Below, piece by piece: positions 19,862-29,243 of a stretch of DNA of 64,000 nucleotides (the stretch's first letter is position 1; the number at the start of each line of letters is the position of its first letter). Source of the DNA: Pseudomonas entomophila (GTDB lineage: Bacteria > Pseudomonadota > Gammaproteobacteria > Pseudomonadales > Pseudomonadaceae); assembly GCF_013523125.1 (NCBI RefSeq), contig NZ_JAAMQJ010000001.1, forward strand, positions 1-64,000. The letters run 5' to 3'. The translations under genes and the position numbers were made by a program. Below the pieces are notes generated by a model. That model had not been told where the DNA came from. It did no database searches and saw nothing but the letters and a program-made list of their open reading frames with translations.

Positions 19862-21448
19862 TTAGACCAGCACGCCCTGGCTGCGCAGGTAGTCGTCGTA
19901 GGTGCCGCTGAAGTCCACCACGCCATCGGCGCTCAGCTCGATGATGCGCGTGGCCAGGGACGAGACGAACTCGCGGTCGTGGCTGACGAAGAGCAAGGTG
20001 CCTGGGTAGTTTTCCAACGCCAGGTTCAGCGCTTCGATCGACTCCATGTCCAGGTGGTTGGTCGGTTCGTCCATCACCAGCACGTTGGGCTTTTGCAGGA
20101 TCAGCTTGCCGAACAGCATGCGCCCCTGCTCGCCACCGGAGATCACTTTGACCGACTTGAGGATCTCGTCGTTGGAGAACAGCATCCGGCCGAGGGTGCC
20201 GCGAATCGTCTGCTCGCCCTGGGTCCACTGCCCCATCCAGTCGAACAGGCTGACGTCATCCTCGAAGTCGTGGGCATGGTCCTGGGCGTAGTAGCCGACT
20301 TCGGCGCTGTCGGTCCACTTGACCACGCCCTTGTCCGGGGTCAGCTCACCGACCAGGGTGCGCAGCAAGGTGGTCTTGCCGATGCCGTTGGGGCCGATGA
20401 TCGCCACGCGCTCGCCGGCCTCGACGGTGAAGCTGAAGTCCTTGAACAGCACCTTGTCGTCGAAGGCCTTGGCCATCTTCTCGACGGTGACCGCCTGGCG
20501 GTGCAGCTTCTTGGTCTGCTCGAAGCGGATGAACGGGCTGACCCGGCTCGAGGGCTTGACCTCGGCCAGCTGGATCTTGTCGATCTGCTTGGCCCGCGAC
20601 GTGGCCTGCTTGGCCTTGGAGGCGTTGGCCGAGAAGCGGCTGACGAAGGTCTGCAGCTCGGCGATCTGGGCTTTCTTCTTGGCGTTGTCGGCCAGCAGTT
20701 GCTCGCGCGACTGGGTCGCGGCGGTCATGTACTCGTCGTAGTTGCCTGGGAACAAGCGCAGCTCGCCATAGTCCAGGTCGGCCATGTGGGTGCAGACGCT
20801 GTTGAGGAAGTGCCGGTCGTGGGAAATGATGATCATGGTGCTGTTGCGCGCGGTCAGCACGGTTTCCAGCCAGCGGATCGTGTTGATGTCCAGGTGGTTG
20901 GTCGGTTCGTCGAGCAACAGCACGTCCGGGTCGGAGAACAGCGCCTGGGCCAGCAGCACACGCAGCTTCCAGCCGGGCGCCACTTCGCTCATCGGGCCGA
21001 AGTGCTGTTCCAGCGGGATGCCCAGGCCGAGCAACAGCTCACCGGCACGGGACTCGGCGGTATAGCCGTCCATCTCGGCGAATTCGGTTTCCAGCTCGGC
21101 GACGGCCATGCCGTCGTCTTCGGTCATTTCCGGCAGCGAGTAGATGCGGTCACGCTCGGCCTTGACCTTCCACAGCTGCTCGTGGCCCATGATCACCGTG
21201 TCGATGACGCTGAAGTCCTCGTAGGCGAACTGGTCCTGGCGCAGCTTGCCCAGGCGGGTGTTGGGCTCGAGCATCACCTGCCCGCCGGAAGGCTCCAGAT
21301 CGCCACCCAGAATCTTCATGAAGGTCGACTTGCCGCAACCATTGGCGCCGATCAGGCCATAACGATTGCCGTTGTTGAACTTGACCGAGACGTTTTCGAA
21401 CAGCGGCTTGGCACCGAATTGCATGGTGATGTTGGCGGTAGAGATCAA
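19862..21448 (-). CDS. ybiT: ABC-F family ATPase, YbiT-like
   Basis: A 528-residue soluble protein with two ABC ATPase cassettes and no membrane segments: Walker [10 protein letters not shown] and GPNGIGKTT, Walker B followed by DEPTNHLD in both halves, and the ABC-F linker of about 80 residues between them ([14 protein letters not shown]...[15 protein letters not shown]). ABC-F proteins bind the ribosomal E site and modulate translation. The start [12 protein letters not shown] is encoded by TTG at 21448, with AGGA about 8 bases upstream. It is the last gene of a same-strand series beginning with umuD. Confidence 0.9.
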   Translation of the reverse strand: MISTANITMQFGAKPLFENVSVKFNNGNRYGLIGANGCGKSTFMKILGGDLEPSGGQVMLEPNTRLGKLRQDQFAYEDFSVIDTVIMGHEQLWKVKAERDRIYSLPEMTEDDGMAVAELETEFAEMDGYTAESRAGELLLGLGIPLEQHFGPMSEVAPGWKLRVLLAQALFSDPDVLLLDEPTNHLDINTIRWLETVLTARNSTMIIISHDRHFLNSVCTHMADLDYGELRLFPGNYDEYMTAATQSREQLLADNAKKKAQIAELQTFVSRFSANASKAKQATSRAKQIDKIQLAEVKPSSRVSPFIRFEQTKKLHRQAVTVEKMAKAFDDKVLFKDFSFTVEAGERVAIIGPNGIGKTTLLRTLVGELTPDKGVVKWTDSAEVGYYAQDHAHDFEDDVSLFDWMGQWTQGEQTIRGTLGRMLFSNDEILKSVKVISGGEQGRMLFGKLILQKPNVLVMDEPTNHLDMESIEALNLALENYPGTLLFVSHDREFVSSLATRIIELSADGVVDFSGTYDDYLRSQGVLV

Positions 21449-21452
21449 GAGC

Positions 21453-21770
21453 TTATCCTGCGGGGCTTTCAGAGGGGTGATTCAGGCTCAACGAAGGGTT
21501 TGGGCCTATTTTGGGCCCAATTCTAACATACAAGCCCCTCATGCCCCCCTCCTTTCGGCGTTCTGCCGCACTCCACTCCCCATCGCTCAGCTCGAACAAG
21601 TAACCCAACTCAGCCGGCTCGCAACGGGTGATCACCCGTTCACCTGCGGCCCCGGCCTTGCCGACCCGCTGGCTGGCCGTCGAGTCGCGGCTGTCCAGCC
21701 GCTCCACGTGGAAGCCTCGGAACTGGCTATCCATGCTGACGAAGAGCCGATTTTCCGGCAGGCCTAACAT
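21453..21770 (-). CDS. Small protein of unknown function, translationally coupled to umuC
   Basis: A 105-residue frame whose ATG (21768-21770) overlaps the umuC stop by 7 bases (ATGTTAG), a typical coupling arrangement. It begins [20 protein letters not shown] and has a charged middle ([19 protein letters not shown]) with no membrane segment or known motif. Because it sits in the LexA-controlled umuD-umuC unit it is probably damage-inducible. The C-terminal third is Pro/Ser-rich and low in complexity. No family was recognised. Confidence 0.6.
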   Translation of the reverse strand: MLGLPENRLFVSMDSQFRGFHVERLDSRDSTASQRVGKAGAAGERVITRCEPAELGYLFELSDGEWSAAERRKEGGMRGLYVRIGPKIGPNPSLSLNHPSESPAG

Positions 21771-23038
21771 CTGACCTTCCAAAGCTGGTCTATCCGCGTC
21801 GTATAGGATGGGCTCATCATGTCCTGCCTCATTCCCCAGTCGGGCGATGCCGGCACGCTGGCCGTTCGTACCGTCCCCCTCCCCCAGCGTTCATTGATGG
21901 TATCCACCACACTCATCAGTCGGTCACACGCCACCGACTGCTTCGACGCGAACAACGCCTCTGAAAACGCTCCAGGCTGTCTCACATCCATCAGCAGCAC
22001 CTCCGCCTTGCTGTACCGGCAGCCTTGCCTGTAAAGGCGGTCGACCGCTTCCGTGGCCAGGCTCGTCATCAGCAACGTGTCGCAGGTCGGGTACGGCAGC
22101 TCCACCAGCACGCCCTGAGCATGATGCACCTCGTCCGGATTGAACAGGCCGGTACGGATACTCACGCGCATGCGCTTGCACACCGAGCCCTGCGCCCGCA
22201 GCTTCTCGGCAGCGCGTGCGACATAGGTGGCCACGGCCTGCTTGATCGGCGCCAGCGCCTCCAGGCGTCGGCCGAACATTCGGCTGCAGCAGATCTCTTG
22301 CTTCGGCGGCTCGGCCTCATCCAGCTCAAGGCATGGCGTGCCGGTCAGCTCGCGGGCGGTCTTCTCGATGACCACGCTGAATGTCTGGCGTAGCGTCCTG
22401 GCGTCGGCCCGAGCAAGGTCCATGGCGCTGTGGATGCCCATGCCCTGCAGGTGCGCCGTCATGCGCCTACCGATGCCCCACACCTCGTCGACCGCGGTGT
22501 TGCGCAGCACCCAGTCACGCTTGAAGGGATCGCAGATGTCGACCACGCCGCCGGTGTGCGACCGCAATCGTTTGGCGGTGTGGTTCGCCAGCTTGGCCAG
22601 GGTCTTGGTCGGCGCAATGCCGACACTCACGGGAATGCCGGTGCACTGGAGCACCCGCGCCCGCACACGGTGGCCGAACCGAGTCAGGTCCTCGGTGATG
22701 CCCGTCAGGTCGGCGAAGCATTCATCGATGCTGTAGACCTCGGTGGCAGGTACCATGGCCTCGATGGTGCACATGACCCGCTCGCTCATGTCGCCGTACA
22801 GCGCATAGTTGCTGCTGAACGCGATGATGCCGTGCTTGCGCAGCTTCGACTTGGCCTGAAAGAACGGCTCGCCCATCTTCACGTAGGGCTTGGCCTCGGA
22901 AGACCGGGCGATGACGCATCCGTCGTTGTTGCTCAGCACCACGATGGGCACCTTGGCCAGGTCGGGCCGGAAAACGCGCTCGCAGCTTGCATAGAACGCG
23001 TTGCAGTCGATGAGCGCGAAGACCTGATCACTGCGCAT
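21764..23038 (-). CDS. umuC: Y-family DNA polymerase, UmuC/RulB-type
   Basis: A 424-residue translesion polymerase. The palm carries the catalytic acids: Asp11 in FALIDCNAFYASCE, and Asp105-Glu106 in VYSIDECFADL. A helix-hairpin-helix segment (VDEVWGIGRRMTAHLQGMGI) and a little-finger domain follow, then the UmuC-specific C-terminal tail. Length matches UmuC rather than DinB. Its ATG overlaps the end of umuD by 11 bases, so the two are coupled as in umuDC/rulAB, under the LexA box at 23478-23493. With cleaved UmuD it should form polymerase V. Confidence 0.93.
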   Translation of the reverse strand: MRSDQVFALIDCNAFYASCERVFRPDLAKVPIVVLSNNDGCVIARSSEAKPYVKMGEPFFQAKSKLRKHGIIAFSSNYALYGDMSERVMCTIEAMVPATEVYSIDECFADLTGITEDLTRFGHRVRARVLQCTGIPVSVGIAPTKTLAKLANHTAKRLRSHTGGVVDICDPFKRDWVLRNTAVDEVWGIGRRMTAHLQGMGIHSAMDLARADARTLRQTFSVVIEKTARELTGTPCLELDEAEPPKQEICCSRMFGRRLEALAPIKQAVATYVARAAEKLRAQGSVCKRMRVSIRTGLFNPDEVHHAQGVLVELPYPTCDTLLMTSLATEAVDRLYRQGCRYSKAEVLLMDVRQPGAFSEALFASKQSVACDRLMSVVDTINERWGRGTVRTASVPASPDWGMRQDMMSPSYTTRIDQLWKVRC

Positions 23039-23456
23039 GATCGCGCACGCTATAGCGCACCACGCCCCAGATCACCAGCTCGTCGCCTTCCAGAATGTAG
23101 CGGTCGGCATAGGCTGGATTCTCGGATTTCAGCACCACGACCCCATCGCGACGGTACAGACGCTTGCACACCGGCTCGCTGTTCACCGCCGCGATGACGA
23201 TGTCGTCGTGCTCGGCTTCACGGCCACGGTCGACGATCACCAAGTCGCCGGAGTAGATGCCCGCGCCCTGCATACTGTCCCCCTCGACCTTCACCAGGTA
23301 GACGTGGGGGGCACGGAGGGCGAACAGCTCGTCCAGCGATATGTGACCTTCCAGGTGATCGGCCGCCGGCGATGGGAAACCGGCCGGTACCTGGAAGGAA
23401 TAGAGAGGCAGTGTGGCGGTGCCGCCGGTTGGCGTACCCAGGAAGGAAATGGTCAT
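23028..23456 (-). CDS. umuD: UmuD-type S24 family mutagenesis protein
   Basis: A 142-residue member of the LexA/UmuD self-cleaving family. The Ala25-Gly26 cleavage site lies in FQVPAGFPSP, the nucleophile Ser61 in VEGDSMQGAG and the general base Lys98 in EPVCKRLYR. RecA-stimulated self-cleavage gives UmuD', the partner of UmuC. ATG 23456 is 22 bases from the LexA operator, and umuC overlaps its 3' end. Length and motif positions match UmuD/RulA. Confidence 0.93.
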   Translation of the reverse strand: MTISFLGTPTGGTATLPLYSFQVPAGFPSPAADHLEGHISLDELFALRAPHVYLVKVEGDSMQGAGIYSGDLVIVDRGREAEHDDIVIAAVNSEPVCKRLYRRDGVVVLKSENPAYADRYILEGDELVIWGVVRYSVRDHAQ

Positions 23457-23477
23457 GGTGAAAGTCCGGTGGATATT

Positions 23478-23493
23478 CTGTATGCATGTACAG
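23478..23493 (-). promoter_or_regulatory. LexA operator (SOS box) of umuDC
   Basis: CTGTATGCATGTACAG is a full CTG-N10-CAG SOS box with an alternating AT-rich centre, 22 bases before the umuD start. It predicts repression by LexA and induction by DNA damage for umuD, umuC and the coupled small gene. Confidence 0.92.
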
Positions 23494-23681
23494 TAAATAT
23501 CGCGATGGACGTTCGGTCAATTGCGCGCGAGATAACTTTGGACGAACGAACCCGTCAAGGCGGTGCACTGACCGTGTCGACGGCGGCGCCTGAATCAAGC
23601 CGTACCGCTCTAGCGCGCCTGTTTCCCGTGCTGCGGCAGGCTAAAAAAGTCGGCCAGGCACGGCAGGCGCCCAGGGCATGA

Positions 23682-24680
23682 TCACCGGCTCGCCTGTGAC
23701 CCGACCGTGTCGATCCTAGGGAGGGGCGTCGAAGGCTGCGCCTCTATTTCTTCTTCCTGGGCCTGGGGCTGACGGACCAGTACATACAAGCAGCAGACGA
23801 TCAACGCGGCGCCTACCCAGCCGAGCGCAGGCAGGCGTTCCCCGACGATCACCACGGCCAGCGCCGCCGCAACCACCGGCTCGATCAAAGAAAGTGTCGT
23901 AGCGGTGCTGGCGGTAATGCGGGAAAGGCCGATGCCGAACAGGATGTAACCCAGGAACATCGGCACCAGAATCATGTAGAGCCCCACCATGGCGTTATTC
24001 CAGCTTTGTAACAGGCTCGCGCCGGTCACCAGCAGCACGGGTATAAGCAGTAAACCACCCAGGCCGAATGTCGCGCCCATCGCTGCGCTGGACGAAATGT
24101 CCTTGCGCATCAGTCGGTGGGCCGTCCACGAATACAGCGCATAGGTCACGCCTGCCACCAACCCTAGCAACACACCCGACACGCTTTGCAGCAGTGACGC
24201 ATGCACGGATGAATCCGCGTGGCCCCGCGCCTTGGCGATGCATAACAGCAGCGTGCCGATCGATCCCAACGTTGCGCCTATCATCCATCGAACAGTCAAT
24301 GGCTTGCCATCGAACACCCGCTCGATGATCGTGCTAAGCAACGGCGCCGAGCCTATCGTGATCACCGTGCCAATGGTCACGCCTGCCAGGCGCATGGAGC
24401 TGTAGAACGCCAGCGGATAGATCGCCACGGCGATGGCGCCCATCAGCACCAACCTCCAATGCTCGCGCAACCGACTCCGATCAATCGCTATCGTGCGCAG
24501 CGCCAAGAGCATTTGCAGTAAACCGCCGATGCCCATCGCGACCGCACCAATGGCCAGTGGACTGACGTGCGGTGCGAAGGTGGCGGCAGTACCGGTGGTG
24601 TCCCATAACACTGAGGCGCCCAGGACGCAAAAGACCCCAAAAAACCGGCCGCGGGCTTGCGAGGACGCGGCAGCGGTCAT
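23682..24680 (-). CDS. DMT-superfamily (EamA) transporter
   Basis: A 332-residue membrane protein with about ten hydrophobic segments in two EamA repeats; each repeat shows the usual Pro/Glu region (GSAPLLSTIIERVF in the first, SLIEPVVAAALAVVIVGERL in the second). It is predicted to export a metabolite or drug. Its ATG overlaps the stop of the upstream TetR gene by 4 bases (ATGA), so both are one operon, and the TetR protein likely controls its expression. The C-terminal about 25 residues are hydrophilic. Confidence 0.87.
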   Translation of the reverse strand: MTAAASSQARGRFFGVFCVLGASVLWDTTGTAATFAPHVSPLAIGAVAMGIGGLLQMLLALRTIAIDRSRLREHWRLVLMGAIAVAIYPLAFYSSMRLAGVTIGTVITIGSAPLLSTIIERVFDGKPLTVRWMIGATLGSIGTLLLCIAKARGHADSSVHASLLQSVSGVLLGLVAGVTYALYSWTAHRLMRKDISSSAAMGATFGLGGLLLIPVLLVTGASLLQSWNNAMVGLYMILVPMFLGYILFGIGLSRITASTATTLSLIEPVVAAALAVVIVGERLPALGWVGAALIVCCLYVLVRQPQAQEEEIEAQPSTPLPRIDTVGSQASR

Positions 24681-25258
24681 AGCGCCTCCAGTAATGACAC
24701 GGTAATCAGGCGCGCCTGCTGCACGCGGGAATCGTTGCCTTCAAGTCCCGCACGCGACATTGCCCCTTCCAGCAGAAACGAAAGGTGCGCGGCAGTCTGC
24801 CTGACAACGTCGGGGCGCCCAGGCAAGCGTTCGGTCAGGTGCATGACCAGCAATTGCTCGACTTCTTCCTTGTGCCGCCTGACGGCGTCACGACCTGCAT
24901 CGCCCACCGGTAATTCGGCAGCCGCGTTCAGCAGACCGCAGCCGCGAAAGCCTCTCTCATAAGCGAAATTGGCGTGATCGGCATAGGCATCGAAGATCGC
25001 CAACACGCGGGCCTGGGCCGTGGTGGCGTGGCTCACGCGCTTTTCGTATAGCGCCAACCACTCGGCGTGCCTTGCCTCGATAAACGCCGCGACCAGTTCG
25101 GCCTTGGATGTGAAGTTGTTGTACAGGCTCATTCTCGCCACACCCGCCTTCGCCGTCAGGGTGTCGATCCCTGTCGCAGTGATGCCGTCGTTATAGAAAA
25201 GCACTGCAGCCGCGTCGAGAAGACGGTCTTTTGCGGCCTTGTTCTTGGCGTTGGGCAC
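24677..25258 (-). CDS. TetR-family regulator
   Basis: A 193-residue repressor. The N-terminal helix-turn-helix domain reads DRLLDAAAVLFYNDGITATG, then IDTLTAKAGVARMSLYNNF and TSKAELVAAF, followed by a ligand-binding domain. GTG 25258 is preferred because GGAGG lies 8 bases upstream; an in-frame TTG at 25273 overlaps that ribosome site. It is the first gene of an operon with the DMT exporter. A palindrome at 25277-25296 directly upstream is a likely autoregulatory operator. The effector is unknown. Confidence 0.88.
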   Translation of the reverse strand: MPNAKNKAAKDRLLDAAAVLFYNDGITATGIDTLTAKAGVARMSLYNNFTSKAELVAAFIEARHAEWLALYEKRVSHATTAQARVLAIFDAYADHANFAYERGFRGCGLLNAAAELPVGDAGRDAVRRHKEEVEQLLVMHLTERLPGRPDVVRQTAAHLSFLLEGAMSRAGLEGNDSRVQQARLITVSLLEAL

Positions 25259-25276
25259 GGGGGAAGCCTCCAAAAT

Positions 25277-25296
25277 TAGGTAGGTCAGTCTACCTA
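25277..25296. promoter_or_regulatory. Palindromic operator for the TetR-type regulator
   Basis: TAGGTAG (25277-25283) and CTACCTA (25290-25296) form a perfect inverted repeat around GTCAGT, within 20 bases of the TetR gene start. Size, symmetry and position suit a TetR dimer site overlapping the promoter. Confidence 0.75.
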
Positions 25297-25470
25297 GTTA
25301 GGAGGGCTGATGCACCCCCATTGGAGTGATCACGCTTTCTTGCCGGGCAGGTGGTCCTGCTGCGTCGCGGCTGATGTGCGCGAACGCCTCACCGGGCAGC
25401 GATCAGCTGCCACTGCAAGGCGCCGCAGGACAGGCCACGGGTCAGCCTCTCCCGCAGCCGCCCTGGTGCG

Positions 25471-27102
25471 TCAGAGCCTGAACTGGGCGACCTGCCTGTC
25501 CAACGCATGCGCCAGTTGCTCGATGTTGGCCGCGCCCTGCGCAGCCCCGCGGATGCGTTCGCTGCTCTCCTGTGCCATCTGGGCGATGCGCTCCACGCTG
25601 CGGGCAACGTCCTGGCTGGCTGCGGTCTGCTCGTTCAAGGCCATGGAAATCTGATCCACCACGCCGATGATGCGGCCCGAGCCACCGCGAATCTGCTCGA
25701 TCGCGACGTTGGCCGACTGGGTCAGCTCCAGCCCCTGGTTGACCTGCTCGACCCCCACGTCCATCTGGCTGACGGCCTCCTGGGCGCTGGACTGGATCTT
25801 GCCGATCATGTCGCCGATCTCCGACGTCGAAGTCCCCGTGCGCTGGGCGAGCAGGCGCACTTCGTCCGCCACCACCGCAAAGCCACGCCCCTGTTCACCG
25901 GCACGGGCCGCTTCGATGGCTGCGTTCAGGGCCAGCAGGTTGGTCTGCTCGGCGATCGCGCTGATCACGTTGACGACCGAGGTGATCTGCTCGATGTGCC
26001 GCCCCAATTCGCCAATCTGCTGCGCCGAATGCTGCACGGTGCCGGCGATGCGGCTCATGCTGTGGAGGGTGTTCTGGATCACCGCGCCGCCATCGGTGGA
26101 CAGCTTGCCGGAATCGGTGGAAATCGCATGCGCCTCGTTGGCGCTGGTGGCCACATGGCCGATGCTGACGGTCAACTCTTCCACCGTGGCCGCCATGGAC
26201 GAGGCCGAGTGCGACTGTTCGTGGGCCGATGCCGTCAGCGCCTCGGAGGTATGGGCGATCTCGCGGGCGGATTCGAGCAATTGCTGGGCGCCGCCCTTGA
26301 TGTCGGTGATCATCGCGCGCAGGCGTGTCTGCATGCCTGCGAAGGCCTTCATCAGACGGCCGATTTCGTCGCCTGCCTGCGTATCGATGTGGCCATCGAG
26401 CCGGCCTGCAGCGATGCCGTCGGCGACCGCGATGGCCGCGTTCAGCCGCTTGCGGATGGAGGAAGAGAGGCCGATGGCGATGGCCAGCGCCAGCAATGCC
26501 GCCACGGCGCCACCTACCAGCAGGCTGAGGTTGGCGACGTTGGTCGCCCTCTCCATCGCATCCGTGCGGGCCGTCAGCAGCTTGGTCTCATCGGCCTGCA
26601 TCTCGACGATGAGCGCGCGCATCCGGTCCATCTTGACCTTGTCCTGACGCGCGATGATGCGTTGAACGACCGCTTCCAGGGTCGCCCGACCCGCCACGAC
26701 GTCACGGCGCAGGGCCAACGTCGCGTCGATGTCTTCGCTCATCCAGCGTTGTTGCGTGGCCTTGATCTCGTCCAGGCGCTTCTGCTGGACCGGATTGTCC
26801 GAGGTAAGCGTCTTGAGCTCGCTCCAGGTGTCCTCGAACGCGGCCTTGCCAGAGACCAGCGGCTGCAGGAAGTCGTCCTGACCGCTCAAGGCGAAGCCGC
26901 GCATGCCCGTCTCGACGTTGGTCAGGCTGATCAACAGGGTGGCGGCGCCATCGAGCACCTTGTAGGTGTGGATGTTCCAGCGCGTGGTGTCGTTGATCTC
27001 GCCAAAACCGTTGCGGGCGATGCCGATCAGGATGCAGATGATCAGGATGATGATGCCAAAGCCGGCACCGAGTGTCTGGGCGATAGTACGTTTTGCAAGC
27101 AT
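25471..27102 (-). CDS. Methyl-accepting chemotaxis protein with CHASE3 sensor
   Basis: A 543-residue chemoreceptor. It has an N-terminal membrane helix (about 10-32), a helical periplasmic domain of CHASE3 type ([20 protein letters not shown] is the recognisable CHASE3 sequence), a second membrane helix (about 190-212), a HAMP linker, and a signalling domain with the conserved hairpin tip [20 protein letters not shown]. There is no C-terminal pentapeptide tether for CheR/CheB. A FliA-type promoter lies 34 bases upstream of its start, so it should be expressed with the flagellar/chemotaxis regulon. Its ligand is unknown. Confidence 0.92.
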   Translation of the reverse strand: MLAKRTIAQTLGAGFGIIILIICILIGIARNGFGEINDTTRWNIHTYKVLDGAATLLISLTNVETGMRGFALSGQDDFLQPLVSGKAAFEDTWSELKTLTSDNPVQQKRLDEIKATQQRWMSEDIDATLALRRDVVAGRATLEAVVQRIIARQDKVKMDRMRALIVEMQADETKLLTARTDAMERATNVANLSLLVGGAVAALLALAIAIGLSSSIRKRLNAAIAVADGIAAGRLDGHIDTQAGDEIGRLMKAFAGMQTRLRAMITDIKGGAQQLLESAREIAHTSEALTASAHEQSHSASSMAATVEELTVSIGHVATSANEAHAISTDSGKLSTDGGAVIQNTLHSMSRIAGTVQHSAQQIGELGRHIEQITSVVNVISAIAEQTNLLALNAAIEAARAGEQGRGFAVVADEVRLLAQRTGTSTSEIGDMIGKIQSSAQEAVSQMDVGVEQVNQGLELTQSANVAIEQIRGGSGRIIGVVDQISMALNEQTAASQDVARSVERIAQMAQESSERIRGAAQGAANIEQLAHALDRQVAQFRL

Positions 27103-27135
27103 GAGTAACCCATACGAATTGGAGATCTTGCAGGG

Positions 27136-27162
27136 TTATCGTAGGGTCGTTGCCAAACTTGA
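27136..27162 (-). promoter_or_regulatory. FliA (sigma 28) promoter of the CHASE3 chemoreceptor
   Basis: On the minus strand TCAAGTTT and TACGATAA are separated by exactly 11 bases, close to the sigma-28 consensus TAAAGTTT-N11-GCCGATAA (three mismatches). The position upstream of a chemoreceptor gene fits. Confidence 0.75.
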
Positions 27163-27229
27163 ATACGGGGGTAACCGCGCCGACGAATCGCGGATTCGCC
27201 TGCAAACCCTTGCCTGCAGGGCGACCGGT

Positions 27230-27919
27230 TCAACGCACGGCACCGACCAGCAGGTGCTCCCACGCGCGAGCCTTCACCTGCCCGAGCAGACGCGCCCTGC
27301 CTGCGTCGGGCACGGCGACGAACAGTGCACTGGCGTAGGCACTGGAACGCTCCCCGCCCGGTACGTGCAGGTGTCGTTCCAGCTGGTCGATGCAGCCGCT
27401 GTGGGTGACCAGGACCAGGTTGTGCCCGGCGTGCTTGTGCGCGAGCGCGGCCTGGGCGAAGTCCTTGTCGCAGTCGCCCACCCACTCCTGCGTGGCGAGC
27501 GGCTGACCGAAGAGGAACTGGGCGGTCTGTCGGGTGCGGACTTCCGGGCTGCTCACGCGTTCGGTACCGTCTTGCGGCAACAGGGCCAGGCCTTTACCGA
27601 CCTCGGTAGCCTGCTGGCTGCCCAGCACGGTGATGCCGTCCGGGTCGGCCAGGCACACGTGCTCGGAGCGGTCGCACCGTTCGGCATGGCGGACCAGCAG
27701 CACCACGTTGCCCAAGGCCCACTGCGCCGCGATGCCGCTGTCGCGCCACTGGACGGCGTCCTTTACGTCCAGCACGCGGGTCTGCGCGGCGTACCAGGCG
27801 GCAAGCGCGGCCAGCACGATCGACAGGCCGATCATGCCTTTCATCCACCTGCGGGTGTGAACCCGGTGTTTCAGTGAGGATTCGGGCAGCGTGGAAGATA
27901 GCAGGGTAACAGGTTGCAT
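27230..27919 (-). CDS. Histidine phosphatase family protein, membrane-anchored
   Basis: A 229-residue protein with one N-terminal hydrophobic anchor (MIGLSIVLAALAAWYAA, residues about 29-45) and a phosphoglycerate-mutase-like domain: phosphohistidine motif LVRHAERCD, the second-half arginine region SSPEVRTRQTAQFL and VLVTHSGCID with the second His. ATG 27919 has GGAG 8 bases upstream. The same reading frame continues upstream without a stop into the PAP2 remnant at 28034-28387. The RHxERCD variant is found in envelope-associated members such as Ais, so a periplasmic phosphate ester is a reasonable but unproven substrate. Confidence 0.82.
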   Translation of the reverse strand: MQPVTLLSSTLPESSLKHRVHTRRWMKGMIGLSIVLAALAAWYAAQTRVLDVKDAVQWRDSGIAAQWALGNVVLLVRHAERCDRSEHVCLADPDGITVLGSQQATEVGKGLALLPQDGTERVSSPEVRTRQTAQFLFGQPLATQEWVGDCDKDFAQAALAHKHAGHNLVLVTHSGCIDQLERHLHVPGGERSSAYASALFVAVPDAGRARLLGQVKARAWEHLLVGAVR

Positions 27920-28033
27920 GGCGTCGCTCCGACACAGGGACACGGTGCGCGGCGACCAAGCCCGGCACCCTTTGGATGGCGGCACTCTAGGCAGCGCTGC
28001 ATGGGGCATGGGTGAAGCGCATGTGAAAAAAAC

Positions 28034-28387
28034 CTGAACGGCGCCGGCGATGCGGCCGGCTCGTGGATGCCGGTCGCGCAAGGCGAAATACAGGGCCAGC
28101 AGGGCAAAGCCGGTGCAGGCATGCCCGCCAGGCCAGCAGCGGCCCGGCTTGGCCGAATCCACACGTTCTCCCAACAACGGCACGTAGGGCTCGCTGGCGC
28201 CAAAGTCCTGCAGGCTCCAGGGACACTGCACGTCGGTCACCCCTTTGAGCGGGGTGACGATACCGGTGCACAGCCCGATCGTCAGCACGGTGTAGGCCAG
28301 GGTCTTCGCCACGCACGGCACGCCGATGGCCAGGCGAAAAGCGAAAGGCCTTGAGGCCGCGTGGAGGGAACGTGATTCAGCGGCCAT
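28034..28387 (-). pseudogene. Remnant of a PAP2-family membrane phosphatase
   Basis: About 110 codons keep the centre of a PAP2 phosphatase: a membrane helix ending in LKGVTDVQCPWSL, then EPYVPLLGERVD and the Ser/Thr-Gly-His-type motif GRCWPGGHACTGFALLALYF. The N-terminal membrane helices and the last catalytic motif (normally a Gly-His/Ser-His block before the final helices) are missing, and the frame changes to unrelated sequence after RHPRAGRIAG. The frame stays open into the histidine phosphatase gene. It is most likely decayed; a short in-frame fusion protein is a formal alternative. Confidence 0.7.
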
Positions 28388-28406
28388 TCACCCGACGCCA
28401 GACACC

Positions 28407-28441
28407 GTGAAAGCCGCCGTTCACCGGGCACGGGCTTTCAC
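28407..28441. promoter_or_regulatory. Hairpin in the divergent region before the response regulator
   Basis: GTGAAAGCC (28407-28415) pairs with GGCTTTCAC (28433-28441). It lies in the 172-base gap between the PAP2 remnant and the divergent response regulator gene. It could be an operator or part of an old terminator. Confidence 0.4.
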
Positions 28442-28559
28442 GAATAGTTAACGTTTTGTCGACACAACCGCGACCGCCCAGGCCTTCAAATGCGTCGCGG
28501 CGCGCCGCCGCGCCTGCCCACCGTCCCTGTTCGATCGTGGCCTTTAGGAACGCGCCTGC

Positions 28560-29243
28560 ATGAACCTGCTGATCGTTGAAGACAACCGTGACATCCATGA
28601 CAACCTCGTCGACTTTTTCGAACTCCGCGGCCATGCCGTCACCGGCGCCCGGGACGGCCTGACCGGCCTGCACCTGGCCGAGACCGGGCGTTTCGACGCG
28701 ATCATTCTCGACATCATGCTGCCGGGCATCGATGGCAATGACATCTGCCAGCTGTTGCGCCAGCGCGCCCACAGCGCGGCGGCCATCATCATGCTGACCG
28801 CCCGCGACGAGCTGGAGGACCGGCTCAAGGGGTTCGGCGTGGGCGCCGACGACTACGTGGTCAAGCCCTTCGCCATGGCCGAGATCCTGGCGCGGCTCGA
28901 GGCCATCGTGTCCCGACGCCACGGGCAGCGCGGCCGCACCCTCACCCTGCTGGACCTGGAGCTGGACCTCGACACGCTGCAGGTGCGCCGAGGCGACACG
29001 CCGATCAAGCTCAGCTCCGCCAACCTGAAGATCCTGGAAGTGCTGATGCGCAGCAGCCCGGCCCTGGTCAAGCGCAAGACCCTGGAGCAGCTGCTGTGGG
29101 GCTCGACCGACCATGACAAGAACGTCGACAGTATTCGCAGCCATATTCACCAGATCCGACAAGCCGTGGACAAACCCTTCGGCACCAAGCTGCTGCACAC
29201 CCTGCGCGGCGATGGTTACCGGATGTGCAGCCTGGAGCCGTGA
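28560..29243 (+). CDS. OmpR/PhoB-family response regulator without adjacent sensor kinase
   Basis: A 227-residue two-component regulator. The receiver domain has the acidic pocket (IVEDN), the phospho-acceptor Asp in IILDIMLPGIDG, the Thr of IIMLTARDE and the Lys of DDYVVKPFA. The C-terminal winged-helix domain contains VDSIRSHIHQIRQAVDK and the closing LRGDGYRM. AGGA at 28547-28550 supports ATG 28560. No histidine kinase gene follows; the next gene is a lipoprotein. The neighbouring phosphatase genes on the opposite strand could be targets, as envelope phosphatases often are for PmrA-like regulators, but no evidence beyond position exists. Confidence 0.9.
   Translation: MNLLIVEDNRDIHDNLVDFFELRGHAVTGARDGLTGLHLAETGRFDAIILDIMLPGIDGNDICQLLRQRAHSAAAIIMLTARDELEDRLKGFGVGADDYVVKPFAMAEILARLEAIVSRRHGQRGRTLTLLDLELDLDTLQVRRGDTPIKLSSANLKILEVLMRSSPALVKRKTLEQLLWGSTDHDKNVDSIRSHIHQIRQAVDKPFGTKLLHTLRGDGYRMCSLEP

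Noticed and set aside
19862..21448. ABC importer or drug exporter ATPase
   Set aside because: Both ATPase cassettes are on one chain with no membrane domain and an ABC-F linker, so it is a ribosome-associated ABC-F protein.
19556..21526. Plus-strand frame of 656 codons
   Set aside because: Antisense to the ABC-F gene, which has clear Walker and signature motifs; the plus-strand protein has none.
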